Shown here: piece after piece, positions 50,462 to 59,090 of the stretch | How positions within the stretch are numbered: position 1 is the stretch's first letter | Layout of the letters: each line of letters opens with the position of its first letter | Origin: Lentzea nigeriaca | GTDB lineage: Bacteria > Actinomycetota > Actinomycetes > Mycobacteriales > Pseudonocardiaceae | Assembly (NCBI RefSeq): GCF_016907955.1 | Contig: NZ_JAFBCX010000003.1 | Span: 186,001-250,000, forward strand | Direction: 5' to 3' | DNA: 64,000 nt | Translations under genes and position numbers: made by a program | The notes under the pieces: model-generated | The model's database searches: none | What the model was told of the DNA's origin: nothing | The model's input: only the letters and a program-made list of their open reading frames with translations

Positions 50462-50818
50462 ATGTACGCACGCGACGACGTTGCAACAACCGAACACTGG
50501 CAACAGCTACCCTCTGGCGCGCACGTCGAAGCGGCTGTCGACGGATTCCGGATGCTCGCCGACCCGACGCGTTTTCGCATGTTGTGGCTGCTTTGCGGCG
50601 CCGAGTACGACGTGACGACCCTGGCCGCCGAGGTCGGCATCGCACGTCCGGCGGTATCTCAGCACCTCGCCAAACTGCGTCTGACCGGATTGGTCACCGT
50701 GCGCCGTGAAGGCCGGCGGGCGCTCTACGCGGCGCGGGGCGGGCACGTGCGGCGGCTGCTGTTCGAGGCCGTCAACGCCGCCGACCACCACCTGACCGGC
50801 AAGCCCGACCACGACTGA
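50462..50818 (+). CDS. ArsR/SmtB-family metal-sensing repressor
   Basis: This 118-residue winged-helix protein has the ArsR HTH at about 60-80 (TLAAEVGIARPAVSQHLAKL) and a beta-wing with REGRRALYAA. N-terminal His17 and the C-terminal DHHLTGKPDHD could form sensor sites of the alpha5 type used by zinc/nickel/cobalt sensors, with no CxC arsenic motif. It is divergent from the His-tailed exporter and almost certainly regulates it. The metal is not identified. Confidence 0.87.
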   Translation: MYARDDVATTEHWQQLPSGAHVEAAVDGFRMLADPTRFRMLWLLCGAEYDVTTLAAEVGIARPAVSQHLAKLRLTGLVTVRREGRRALYAARGGHVRRLLFEAVNAADHHLTGKPDHD

Positions 50819-50965
50819 TCCTGACGCCGCGGCACATCCACGACAATCGGTCCGTAATGGACAGTAGGGCAATGCACCCTGATGTGCTGACGCGGTAAGG
50901 GTTATCGTCGGCTGTGGGCCTCGCACGAGTGAGGCCGGCAGGTCCGCACCAGAAGGAAGTGAGTC

Positions 50966-51229
50966 ATGGGCAACCTCGGCGCCACCGAGCTGCTGATCAT
51001 CGGTGTGGTGATCGTGTTGTTGTTCGGCAGCAAGAAGCTCCCGGAGATGGCCCGATCCCTGGGGCGGTCCGCCAAGATCCTCAAGGCCGAGTCGTCAGGA
51101 CTGCGCAACGACGAGACGCCCGACGCCGCGGTGACCGACGCCACCCAGGTCGCGCGGCTCCAGCAGCAGGTCGACGAGCTGCAGCAGCAGCTCAAGGCGG
51201 CTCAGCAGACGCCCAAGCCCACGATCTGA
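50966..51229 (+). CDS. tatA: Twin-arginine translocase subunit TatA
   Basis: This 87-residue protein has the TatA pattern: one N-terminal membrane helix ([25 protein letters not shown]) with the conserved FG hinge, an amphipathic helix and a charged, glutamine-rich tail ([18 protein letters not shown]). A GAAGGAAGTGAG ribosome site precedes ATG 50966. Several Tat-type substrates are encoded in this window (multicopper oxidase, DyP peroxidase, two binding proteins). tatC is not adjacent, as is usual in actinobacteria. Confidence 0.92.
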   Translation: MGNLGATELLIIGVVIVLLFGSKKLPEMARSLGRSAKILKAESSGLRNDETPDAAVTDATQVARLQQQVDELQQQLKAAQQTPKPTI

Positions 51230-51236
51230 GCCCCGG

Positions 51237-51524
51237 CTAGCCGCGGTGCGCGCGCCAGGCCTGGAACACCAGGTGCCCGAACACGCCCACGCACAGCGCC
51301 GCGCCGAGCCCGATCAGCGGAACTGACGACCAGGTCACTCCGCCGATCATGGCCAGCAGGCCGCAGACATAGGTGGCGAACACGCCGAGCACGCGCAGCG
51401 TCCGGCTGGACAGGAACGTCAGCGCGGACGGCCTGGCGAGCTTGGCGGCGAGCTTCGGGTCCTCGACGGACAAGCGCTGCTCGATCTCAGCCAGCTCACG
51501 TTTCTCGTGGTCTGCCAGCGCCAT
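51237..51524 (-). CDS. DUF3040 membrane protein
   Basis: This 95-residue protein begins MALADHEKRELAEIEQRLSVEDPKLA, the typical DUF3040 start, followed by two membrane segments. ATG 51524 follows AGGAGG. DUF3040 proteins are small actinobacterial membrane proteins of unknown function. It is convergent with tatA, 7 bases apart. Confidence 0.85.
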   Translation of the reverse strand: MALADHEKRELAEIEQRLSVEDPKLAAKLARPSALTFLSSRTLRVLGVFATYVCGLLAMIGGVTWSSVPLIGLGAALCVGVFGHLVFQAWRAHRG

Positions 51525-51564
51525 GCGGGCCTCCTGGTCTGCCGTGCTCGCCTCCACCATCGCA

Positions 51565-51600
51565 CCTGTTCCGGCGTCCTGCCAAGGACGCCGGAACAGG
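51565..51600 (-). terminator. Strong hairpin terminator of the Spo0M-like gene
   Basis: CCTGTTCCGGCGTCCT (51565-51580) pairs perfectly with 51585-51600 over a 4-base loop, 13 bases after the stop at 51614. Confidence 0.85.
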
Positions 51601-51613
51601 AGAAACGGTCAGA

Positions 51614-52609
51614 TCACTCCTCGCCGAACGCGAAATCGCCGCCGTCGTCGTCGAAGACCTCCTCCATGACCTCGCCGAGCACCATGCCGCCGACCACGCC
51701 GGCCGCACCGGCGGCGATCATGCCGCCCATGCCGGGACCGCGGTGGTGGCCGTGGTGACCGTGCTGGTCGTAGCCGTGGTGGCCGCCGAACGCCGGGTTG
51801 TGGCCCGCGTAACCACCGCCGAACGCCGGGTTCGCGTGGCCGCGCTGGGCGACCTGCGCGAGCCAGCCGTTGATCGCCGACGCCCAGTCGGTGGCCGGTG
51901 CCTCCTGGTGTGACACGCGGAAGTGACCGAACGCGTCACCGCCCGACGAGAACATGCCGCCGCGCTTGTCGGCTTCGAGGATCACGTAGAGCTCGTGCGG
52001 GTTGGCCACGAAGGTCAGCTCGACCTGGCTGACCGCACCGGCGAACTGGGCGGGCGGGAAGAACTCGATCTCCTGGTAGAAGCCGAGCTCCTGCGGCACG
52101 CCGTGCAGGCGACCGGCCTCGACGTCCGCGCTGCGGAACGAGAAGCCGAGCTGCCCGAACGCGTTCAGCACCGCGTCCTGCGAGGGCAGCGGGTGCACCA
52201 GCACCGGGTCGAGGTCGCCCTTGTCCGGGGCGCCCGCGATCACGAGCTCGGTGCGCACGCCGATGGTCATGCCGGGCAGCTGCGCGCCACCGACGGCGGT
52301 GATCGGGGTCTCCCACGGGATCGGCAGCTGGAACGGGATCGCGAGCAGCTGGCCCGCGGGCACCCGCACGCCCTGCTGCACGATCAGGCGGAAGAACTCC
52401 GAAACGCCGCCGTACTCGTGGTCGCCGTGCTCGACCTCCACGCGCGTCACCAGCGACAGCACGACCTGCCCGATCTCAGCGTCCGCGGTGCCGCCCTGGA
52501 TGCGCACCTGGCCGGTGACGACCTGGCCGGGCGTCGCGTGCGGCGAGTCCAGCACGGTGTCGACGGACGGTCCGCCGACGCCGAACGCGCTGAGCATCCG
52601 CTTGAACAA
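51614..52609 (-). CDS. Sporulation-control protein Spo0M family
   Basis: This 331-residue protein matches Spo0M (arrestin-like beta-sandwich): it starts FKRMLSAFGVGGPSVDTVL and has the central QLPIPWETPITAVGG and GVRTELVIAGAPDKGDLDP. The start is TTG 52609, chosen because AGGAGGAG lies 4 bases upstream; the next ATG is too far from it. The C-terminus carries a glycine/histidine repeat region (NPAFGGGYAGHNPAFGGHHGYD, then HHGHH), which may bind metal. Spo0M-like proteins affect sporulation and cytoskeletal behaviour in bacilli; here the role is unknown. Confidence 0.85.
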   Translation of the reverse strand: MFKRMLSAFGVGGPSVDTVLDSPHATPGQVVTGQVRIQGGTADAEIGQVVLSLVTRVEVEHGDHEYGGVSEFFRLIVQQGVRVPAGQLLAIPFQLPIPWETPITAVGGAQLPGMTIGVRTELVIAGAPDKGDLDPVLVHPLPSQDAVLNAFGQLGFSFRSADVEAGRLHGVPQELGFYQEIEFFPPAQFAGAVSQVELTFVANPHELYVILEADKRGGMFSSGGDAFGHFRVSHQEAPATDWASAINGWLAQVAQRGHANPAFGGGYAGHNPAFGGHHGYDQHGHHGHHRGPGMGGMIAAGAAGVVGGMVLGEVMEEVFDDDGGDFAFGEE

Positions 52610-52635
52610 GTCTCCTCCTGTGGGACTGGTGTGAG

Positions 52636-53688
52636 TCAGTTCTGGCGCACCGCAACGCGCGGTGCGTCGGTCTCGTCGTCGAAGTCGCCGATGAGCTCTT
52701 CGAGCAGGTCCTCCAGTGCCGCGATGCCGATCACGCCGTCGTCGCCGGACACGAGCGCGAGCTGCGCCCGTTCCGCCCTCATCGCGGTGACCGCTGCCGC
52801 GACCGGCATCGAAGCGGACAACGTCAGCACCGGGGTCATGAGTTCCCGCGCCGCCGGGTCGGTGCCCGCGGCGGTGGCGCGCATGGCTTCGCGGATGTGC
52901 ACCAGGCCGACGAACTCGCCGCGCAGGTTCGTGACCGGGAACCGCGAACGTCCACAGTGGAGGCTGCGGCGCTCGATCGCGCGCGCCGTGGTGTGCTCGG
53001 TGACCGTCGACGTCTCCGCGATCGGCACCATGACCTCGCGCAACGTGGTCTTCTGCACCTGGAGCATGCGGGTCAGCAGCCGTTGCTGCCCTTCGGGGAT
53101 GAGCCCGTGCTCGCCCGACTGGCGCACCAGCATGCGCAGGTCGTCCGGCCGGTGCGCGTGCGCCAGCTCGTCCTGCGGTTCGACCTTCATCAGCCGCAGC
53201 AGGCGGTTCGTCGTCGAGTTCAGCCCGCCGAGAATCCAGCGGACCGAGTGCGCGAACGCCCGGAACGGCAACGCCAGCAACACCGCGGACCGTTCGGGGT
53301 GCGAGATCGCCCACGACTTCGGCGCCATCTCGCCGACCACCATGTGCAGGAACACCACCAGCACGAGGCTGATCGTGAACGCGATGCCGTACGCCACCGC
53401 GTCGGGCAGGCCGGCCAGCCGCAGCAGCGGGTCGAAGAGGTCCGCAACGGCGGGCTTGGCCAGCGCGCCGAGTCCCAGCGTGCACAGGGTGATGCCGAGC
53501 TGGGCGCCCGCGAGCATCAACGACAGCTCGCGCACCCCCGCGACGGCGGCCCGCGCCGCACGCGAGTTCTCGGCCTCCTGCTCCAGCCGGTGCCGCTTGG
53601 CCGCGATCAGCGCGAACTCGGCGGCGACGAAGAAGGCGTTGAGCGCCAACAGGACCAGCGAGATCCCGAGAGCGGTTCCGATGCTCAT
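52636..53688 (-). CDS. CNNM/CorC-type membrane protein with CBS domains (second copy)
   Basis: This 350-residue protein has an N-terminal CNNM (DUF21) membrane domain (about 1-170; FFVAAEFALIAAKRHRLEQ and FLHMVVGEMAPKSWAISHPE) and a CBS-domain pair (about 205-340). It lacks the C-terminal CorC_HlyC domain seen in its upstream paralogue. The family links to Mg2+/Co2+ efflux. It overlaps the first copy by 4 bases, so they probably form a hetero-oligomer. Confidence 0.88.
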   Translation of the reverse strand: MSIGTALGISLVLLALNAFFVAAEFALIAAKRHRLEQEAENSRAARAAVAGVRELSLMLAGAQLGITLCTLGLGALAKPAVADLFDPLLRLAGLPDAVAYGIAFTISLVLVVFLHMVVGEMAPKSWAISHPERSAVLLALPFRAFAHSVRWILGGLNSTTNRLLRLMKVEPQDELAHAHRPDDLRMLVRQSGEHGLIPEGQQRLLTRMLQVQKTTLREVMVPIAETSTVTEHTTARAIERRSLHCGRSRFPVTNLRGEFVGLVHIREAMRATAAGTDPAARELMTPVLTLSASMPVAAAVTAMRAERAQLALVSGDDGVIGIAALEDLLEELIGDFDDETDAPRVAVRQN

Positions 53689-54983
53689 CGAGCCTCCTCC
53701 CGCACCCGCGCGGTCAGCACGACGGTGTCCGGCACGTTGCGCGACACCACGCCGACGAGCAGCGTGACGTCGCCGACCTCGATCTCGTCGCCCACCTGCG
53801 CGGTGCGGCCGAGCCGGTGCAGCACGAGGCCGGACACCGTGTCGTACGCGTCGTCCTCCGGCAGCGCGATGCCGGTGGCGTCCTCGACCTCGTCGAGCCG
53901 CATCCGGCCGGGCACCTGCCACGTGGTGCCGTCGACGCGTTCGATGGCGTCCTCGACCAGGTCGTCCTCGTCGTGGATCTCGCCGACGAGCTCTTCCGCG
54001 AGGTCCTCCAGCGAGACGATCCCGGCGAAGCCGCCGAACTCGTCCAGCACGCAGGCCAGCTGGCGGCGCTCGGTCCGCAACCGTTCCAGCACAGCGGGAA
54101 GGGGCAACGTCGCCGGCACGACCAGCGCGGACGAGGCGATGTCGCCGATCGGCGTGACAGGCCGTTGTTCCGGCGTGAGGGTCAGCACCTCGGCCAGCCC
54201 CACCACACCCTGGATGTCGTCGACGTCCTTGCCCACGACCGGAAAGCGCGAGTGACCGGTGTCGAGCAGTTCCACCACCCGTGACGCGGGCTCGTCGACC
54301 CGCACCGAACGCACGTTCACCCGCGGCGTCATCGCCTGCTCTGCGACCAGCTCGCGGAAGTCCAGGCCGCGGTCGAGCAGCTGGGCGAGCTCCGGGTCCA
54401 GGTGCCCCCGCTCCCCCGCGTCGCCGACGATCTGCTTGAGGTCCTCCGGCGTCGCGCCCTGCGGAAGCTCCTCCACGGGCTCGATCCCGATCGCGCGCAG
54501 CAGCCCGTTGGCGGTCGCGTCGAACAACCGGATCACCGGACCGGCGATCTTGAGGTAGACCAGCGTCGAGGAGCTGAGCCACTTCGCGAGCGGCTCGGGC
54601 TTCGCGATCGCGAGGTTCTTCGGCAGCAGCTCGCCCAGCACCATCTGCACAACGGTCGCGAAGACCAGTGCGACCGCCATGGCCAGCGGCACACCGAACG
54701 ACTCGGGCAACCCGAGCAGGTTCGCGAGCCCCGTGCCGAGCAGCGGTTCGGCCACGTAGCCGACCAGCAGCGCGGTGACGGTGATCCCGAACTGGGCGCC
54801 GGAGAGCATGAACGACAGCTTCTGCGTGACGCGCAACGCCCGTTCAGCGGCTTTGTCGCCCGCCTCGGCCATCTGCCGCAGACGGCCCCGGTCGACCGCC
54901 ATGTAGGCGAACTCCTGGGCCACGAAATAGCCGGTGGCGGCGGTCAGAGTCACGATCGCCAGCAGGCCGGAAAAGATCAACAT
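53685..54983 (-). CDS. CNNM/CorC-type membrane protein with CBS and CorC domains (first copy)
   Basis: This 432-residue protein has the CNNM membrane domain (FFVAQE-like YFVAQEFAYMAVDRGRL, MVLGELLPKNLAIAKPE), two CBS motifs (EQAMTPRVNVRSVRVDEPASRV... and a second near 275-330) and the CorC_HlyC transporter-associated domain at the C-terminus (about 345-425). Family members are Mg2+/Co2+ exporters or ion-balance factors. It pairs with the shorter copy downstream. Confidence 0.88.
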   Translation of the reverse strand: MLIFSGLLAIVTLTAATGYFVAQEFAYMAVDRGRLRQMAEAGDKAAERALRVTQKLSFMLSGAQFGITVTALLVGYVAEPLLGTGLANLLGLPESFGVPLAMAVALVFATVVQMVLGELLPKNLAIAKPEPLAKWLSSSTLVYLKIAGPVIRLFDATANGLLRAIGIEPVEELPQGATPEDLKQIVGDAGERGHLDPELAQLLDRGLDFRELVAEQAMTPRVNVRSVRVDEPASRVVELLDTGHSRFPVVGKDVDDIQGVVGLAEVLTLTPEQRPVTPIGDIASSALVVPATLPLPAVLERLRTERRQLACVLDEFGGFAGIVSLEDLAEELVGEIHDEDDLVEDAIERVDGTTWQVPGRMRLDEVEDATGIALPEDDAYDTVSGLVLHRLGRTAQVGDEIEVGDVTLLVGVVSRNVPDTVVLTARVREEAR

Positions 54984-55072
54984 GCCGCACCCGCGGCACT
55001 CGCAACGTTCAGCCGGGCTCGCCCCGGCCCACTACTGCAGCCGTCTACGTCGGCTTCATCAGGCATGAGGCA

Positions 55073-55092
55073 ACAGTAGCACGTAGCACTGT
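55073..55092. promoter_or_regulatory. Putative MerR-family operator
   Basis: ACAGTAGCACGTAGCACTGT is a 20-base imperfect dyad with ACAGT/ACTGT arms and a central ACGT, 24 bases upstream of the MerR-type gene. Its place just before the start fits an autoregulated MerR promoter, and the divergent CNNM gene could also be affected. Confidence 0.4.
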
Positions 55093-55115
55093 ATGGTTTG
55101 CCTGAGGAGGTGCAC

Positions 55116-55514
55116 GTGAGCGAAGCGTTGCTCAAGATCGGCGAGCTGGCCGCCCGAGCCGGCGTCAGCATCCGCACCGTCGACTACTACACGTCGCTGG
55201 GCCTGATCAGCCCCGCGCAGCGCACCGCGTCGAACTACCGCCTCTACTCCTCCGCCGACGTGGACCGGATCCACCTCGTTCAACGTCTGGAGGTCCACGG
55301 AGTTCCCCTCGACGAGATCTCCACGGCGCTGCACGCCAGAGAGGCCGACGTCGCCGCGATCCTGGACCGCGTCGACACCGACCTGCAGTGCCTCCAGGCG
55401 GCCGCCGACAGCGCCTCACCGGAGATGCAGGGCCTGCTCGCGGTCATCGCGACGAGGGTGCACTCGCTGATCACCATCGCCCTGCAGATCCCGCCGGACA
55501 CGATGCTCCCCTGA
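55116..55514 (+). CDS. MerR-family transcriptional regulator
   Basis: This 132-residue regulator has the MerR HTH (about 5-45; LKIGELAARAGVSIRTVDYY) and a wing with ASNYRLYSSADVDRI, followed by a dimerisation coiled coil. The C-terminal sensor region is short with no cysteine cluster, so a metal ligand is not evident. GTG 55116 follows GAGGAGG, which decides against the earlier start. It is divergent from the CNNM genes. Confidence 0.87.
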   Translation: MSEALLKIGELAARAGVSIRTVDYYTSLGLISPAQRTASNYRLYSSADVDRIHLVQRLEVHGVPLDEISTALHAREADVAAILDRVDTDLQCLQAAADSASPEMQGLLAVIATRVHSLITIALQIPPDTMLP

Positions 55515-55515
55515 C

Positions 55516-55554
55516 GCCCCAGAGGCCCGCCTCATCTCGGCGGGCCTCTGGGGC
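55516..55554. terminator. Bidirectional hairpin terminator
   Basis: GCCCCAGAGGCCCGCC (55516-55531) pairs perfectly with 55539-55554 across a 7-base loop. It lies between the convergent MerR and DUF4342-type genes, only a few bases from each stop. Confidence 0.88.
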
Positions 55555-55559
55555 CCTGA

Positions 55560-55850
55560 CTACACCCGCTCGGACTCGACCGTCGTCACGGGCTGGTTCC
55601 CGGGCTGCTGGCGGTTCTCGATCTTGATCCCGCACTTGCCCACCAGTGCGACACCGGCACCGATCGTCGTGGCCACCGGAGCGGCCAGGGCCGCGACCAA
55701 CCCCAGAGCCACCGGCACCTCCAGCACCACGTCGTCCTTGCTGTCCCGGACGACCACCCGACGGTTCATGCCCTCGCTGACCAGACCGCGAACGGCGTCA
55801 ACCACCGAGTCGACGGCGGCACGGGCGGACTCGGGCTTGGATTCGCTCAT
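55560..55850 (-). CDS. DUF4342-like small protein
   Basis: This 96-residue protein has an acidic N-terminus (MSESKPESARAAVDSVVDAVRG), the segment RRVVVRDSKDDVVLEVPVALG and a hydrophobic helix, matching DUF4342-type proteins. The function is unknown. AAGGAGAG precedes ATG 55850. Confidence 0.8.
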   Translation of the reverse strand: MSESKPESARAAVDSVVDAVRGLVSEGMNRRVVVRDSKDDVVLEVPVALGLVAALAAPVATTIGAGVALVGKCGIKIENRQQPGNQPVTTVESERV

Positions 55851-56010
55851 GACTCTCCTTGAACTGCGGATCTCCCCTTACGACACCAGCTTGCCCGCGA
55901 TCGAGCGTCGTGCCATCAGGGTTTCCCCCTGATTCAACCCTCAGAGCAATGAGTCGGGGTGCGCATAAATGGATGGTGAGCGACCACGATAGACGTGCAG
56001 GATCAACGGC

Positions 56011-56529
56011 GTGTATGAACCGCAGCATCGTGTCGCGCCGGGTTTCGCGGTCCGCGAAGCACAGGACGACGACTGGCCGCAGATGTGGTCAATCATTCGT
56101 GACGTCATCACCGCGCAGGAAACCATTCCCTACGACCCCGGTATGAGCGAGCACGACGCCAGGCGGATGTGGCAGTTGCCCGCGCCCGCGCGGGTGGTCG
56201 TGGCCGCCGATGACCGCCAGGTGCTCGGTACCGCGAACATGTACGCCAACCGCCAGGGGCCCGGAAACCACGTCGCCTCCGGCACTCTGATGGTCGCCGA
56301 ACGGGCACGGGGCGCCGGCGTGGGGCGGGCGCTCACCACCGACATGATCGACTGGGCCCGCCGGAGCGGATTCGCGGCCGTTCAGTTCAACGCCGTCGTC
56401 GACACGAACACGGCCGCTGTCCGCCTTTACGAGAGTCTTGGGTTCGTCACGCTCGGGGTTGCCCCTGGGGCATTCCGCCACCCAAGTCAGGGAAACGTCG
56501 GCCTACGCATCATGTGGCTGGACCTGTAG
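56011..56529 (+). CDS. GNAT-family N-acetyltransferase
   Basis: This 172-residue protein has the GNAT acetyl-CoA-binding motif VAERARGAGVGRALTTDMI and the beta-bulge region with LYESLGFVTLGVAPGAFRHP at the end, as in phosphinothricin- or amino-group acetyltransferases. It starts at GTG 56011; there is little ribosome site. Its 3' end overlaps the phosphotransferase pseudogene. The substrate is unknown. Confidence 0.8.
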   Translation: MYEPQHRVAPGFAVREAQDDDWPQMWSIIRDVITAQETIPYDPGMSEHDARRMWQLPAPARVVVAADDRQVLGTANMYANRQGPGNHVASGTLMVAERARGAGVGRALTTDMIDWARRSGFAAVQFNAVVDTNTAAVRLYESLGFVTLGVAPGAFRHPSQGNVGLRIMWLDL

Positions 56530-57344
56530 CGCGGTGAGTGTTTCCCGGAACGACGTCCACGCCGGCATCGTGTCCGGGTCGTCGGTGTGCGGTTCGCGGA
56601 ACCAGTCGACGAAATCCACCAGGTCGTAGAGGTACCATCGCAATCGGTAGAGCCGCAACGCGTCCGCTGACCGCTCGTGGCCGGTCAGTTCCCGGTACCG
56701 CGTGAGTTCGGCGGGATCGTCGGTCAGCACGGACAGGTCGCGCTCCGGCACCGCCATGCCGACGGTGTCCCAATCGACCAGGTAAAAGCCCGTCGTTGTC
56801 CGGATGAGATTGCCGGGATGCGGCTCGCCGTGCGTCACCACCACCGCCGCACGCCTTCCGCGAGCCGCTCGAACTACTCGAACCGCTCCCGGATCACACC
56901 CGCGTGGTCGTGCACCAGCCTGCGCGCCTGCTCCGCGTACGGGCCGTCGCTCCACGGGCCGCCCGTCCTCGGTGCGGGCAGGTCGATCGGGCACGGGGGC
57001 GCGTCGACGCCGGTGGTGTGCAGGCGGGCCAGAACCTCCCGCACCAGGACAGCGTCATCCGCGGTCATCGGCTGGCCGAAGTGTCCAGGAGTCCCGTCCA
57101 CCACCGGGAACACGCTGAGCGCGTGGTCGCCTCCCAGCTCCACCACCGGCTCGCCGGACGGTGCGACCACGAACTCCAGGCCCGCTGCCCGCAACCGGAC
57201 CGCCGTGCTCATGGCGGCCCGCAGACCGGCGAGCGCGGCCACGGCACCGTCGCCGCAGTGCGGTTTGTTGGCCAGGTCGGCCACCGTGGCGACCTGGCGG
57301 ACGCCGTCCTCGGCCGTGACGTGCCATCGCGGGCTGCGGCACAC
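56503..57344 (-). pseudogene. Broken aminoglycoside-phosphotransferase-family gene
   Basis: The minus strand encodes an APH-like kinase in two frames. The N-terminal part (to about 56874) has ATVADLANKPHCGDGAVAAL and ALSVFPVVDGTPGHFG, then an in-frame TAG. The catalytic part continues in another frame as VVVTHGEPHPGNLI and GFYLVDWDTVGM (the HGDxxxxN and DxD-like motifs). So there is a stop codon plus a frameshift near 56860-56880, and the true N-terminus is missing; the 5' end runs into the terminator of the xylanase gene. The gene is dead unless sequencing error is involved. Confidence 0.8.
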
Positions 57345-57364
57345 GCCGGCGTGCCGCAGCCCGC
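57329..57364 (-). terminator. Hairpin terminator of the xylanase gene
   Basis: GCGGGCTGCGGCAC (57329-57342) pairs perfectly with 57351-57364 across an 8-base loop, 5 bases after the xylanase stop. Confidence 0.8.
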
Positions 57365-57369
57365 AAGGC

Positions 57370-58068
57370 TCACCTCACCGTGATGTTGGAGTTGCCGCTG
57401 CTCTGGTACCCCTCGGTGGCGAGGATCATGTAGTAGTTGAAGTTGCCGAGCCGCATGCCGGCGCGGTTCCACGCGTCGAAGTGGTTGCCGGTGGTGATGG
57501 AGCCGCCCGTCCGCTTCTGCTGCCGGACGCTCCAGAACTGCGGGAACGTCTTGTTTCCTTCGACGGACGGCGCGTTGTAGCGCATCGTCTGATAGATGTC
57601 GTACGTGCCGCCGTCTGAGGTGACCGTTCCCTTGTACGTGCCGGTGGGCCGATAAGTGCCCCAATTGTCGACGATGTAGTACTCGACGAGCGGATTCGAC
57701 GTCCACCCGTAGAGAGTCAGATACGCGTTTCCGGACGGGTTGAAGCTACCGGAATAGTTCACGGTCCGCCGTGAACCGTTGCTCCAGCCCTTGCCGCCGA
57801 CGAAATTGCCGACATTGCTCCACGAGGTGCTGTAGTTGCCGCCGGACCCGAACTCCATGCAGACCCGGCCACCACCGTCAGTCCAGAACGAGTAGTAGTA
57901 ACCGCCGTTGTTGCCCGTCTGACTCGAGCACGTGGCGGCAGCGCCCACGTCGGCGGTGGCGACGGCACCGGGCACCAACGCCATGATCAGCGCGGCGCAG
58001 GCGCCGTAGATGAACAACGCGACGCGGCCGCGTGGGCGGCGCGACGATCGCACAGTGGCTTCAGCCAT
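57370..58068 (-). CDS. GH11 endo-1,4-beta-xylanase
   Basis: This 232-residue secreted enzyme is a typical family 11 xylanase. A twin-arginine-containing, long signal peptide covers about 1-43 ([21 protein letters not shown]). The catalytic domain shows [13 protein letters not shown], the nucleophile E129 in [12 protein letters not shown] and the acid/base E219 in [11 protein letters not shown]. There is no carbohydrate-binding module. Tandem CGAAA-N-TTTCG-like boxes lie about 190 bases upstream. It degrades xylan outside the cell. Confidence 0.94.
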   Translation of the reverse strand: MAEATVRSSRRPRGRVALFIYGACAALIMALVPGAVATADVGAAATCSSQTGNNGGYYYSFWTDGGGRVCMEFGSGGNYSTSWSNVGNFVGGKGWSNGSRRTVNYSGSFNPSGNAYLTLYGWTSNPLVEYYIVDNWGTYRPTGTYKGTVTSDGGTYDIYQTMRYNAPSVEGNKTFPQFWSVRQQKRTGGSITTGNHFDAWNRAGMRLGNFNYYMILATEGYQSSGNSNITVR

Positions 58069-58252
58069 ATGCGGTACTCCTCATCATTGAGGTCGGCACG
58101 GCAGCCAGGCACGCCATACAACCCGCGACGGATGGTGGTGATCGCGGTGACGGCCGCCGTCGGGTGCGATTGTGACCGGTCGGCCGAATTCGACGGGCAC
58201 ACCGGTCAACAGTGCCGACAGTAGCAGCGCGCGCCGGAGCTAAAGGTTGGCT

Positions 58253-58274
58253 AAAAAGTTTCGACAAAATTTCG
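58253..58274 (-). promoter_or_regulatory. Tandem CGAAA-N-TTTCG-like boxes upstream of the xylanase
   Basis: On the minus strand two 11-base units, CGAAATTTTGT and CGAAACTTTTT, lie side by side (58264-58274 and 58253-58263). Each matches 9 of 11 positions of the CGAAA-N-TTTCG pattern described for Streptomyces xylanase regulation. They sit in an AT-rich island of the 356-base divergent intergenic region (58069-58424), where I otherwise see no gene. Confidence 0.4.
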
Positions 58275-58424
58275 AAAATGGCCAGCGGGCTCATATCGGA
58301 TTGGCCGGTCGCCCGATTTTCAGGTGCTCTTCCGGACGGAGGTGCGTCGTCCGGGTGACGTTGGCCGACACGCCCGCGCGGGCGACCGCTGATCGCCGCC
58401 TCCGGCAATACGATCCGAGGCATC

Positions 58425-58868
58425 ATGCGCGAACGCACGGACGACTCCTCAGGTAACGGCGCCTCCATCAACGACCCGCTGCTCACCACGCCGGTGGCCA
58501 GGCTGATGGCACTGGCGATGGGCACGGACATCCGGGTGTTCGAGATGCCGGCGGCACGCAGCATCGGACTCGCTGGCCTCGTCGGTCTCGGCTCGGACAA
58601 GAACGGCGAGCCGCAGTGCATGATCGGGCTTTCCGACGACCTCGACGACGATCTGCGCGCCGACGTGCTGGCGTACGGGCTGGCCGTGCTCGTCGGCACG
58701 CCGGAGATCCTCGACGAAAGCCCGGACGGCATCCTCGGGATCAGCAGGGAGCGCCTTCCTCAGGCCGACAACGGGCCGGGCAACCTGGCCTGGCACATGC
58801 TGCAGACGTGCGGGCGCGAGTCGCCGTCGACGACCTTCCGGCTCATGGTCATCCAGTCCGACGAGTAA
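58425..58868 (+). CDS. Hypothetical protein
   Basis: This 147-residue soluble protein is acidic, with segments MIGLSDDLDDDLRADVLAYGLAVLVG and RLPQADNGPGNLAWHMLQTCG. I recognise no family and see no signal peptide or membrane segment. ATG 58425 is preceded by a weak GAGG. It is followed about 180 bases later by a hairpin and T-tract before the protease gene. Confidence 0.6.
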   Translation: MRERTDDSSGNGASINDPLLTTPVARLMALAMGTDIRVFEMPAARSIGLAGLVGLGSDKNGEPQCMIGLSDDLDDDLRADVLAYGLAVLVGTPEILDESPDGILGISRERLPQADNGPGNLAWHMLQTCGRESPSTTFRLMVIQSDE

Positions 58869-59043
58869 GCCCAGCCCGAGCGCCGAAAATACTGGCCCCT
58901 TGCTTCTTCGTTCATTCATGTGCCTCAGTTGCACACTTTCGTGCTGTGTCTCAGCACGCTGATCAAGCCCCCTTTTGGCGGTATAAGGTCTTCCTATGCC
59001 GTGGGAGCCTCTGAGGCGCGCGGCCCACGCGACACCTGGGGGT

Positions 59044-59074
59044 GCGGACGTCTGACGTCCGCCAGTCATTTTTT
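59044..59074 (+). terminator. Hairpin with T-tract just before the protease start
   Basis: GCGGACGT and ACGTCCGC form an 8-base stem over a 3-base loop, followed by a run of six T after six bases. It lies 17 bases before the ATG of the S8 protease, overlapping its probable leader. It may terminate the upstream gene, or act as an attenuator if the protease promoter lies between 58870 and 59040. Confidence 0.55.
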
Positions 59075-59090
59075 GGGGGCTCTGTTTCGC

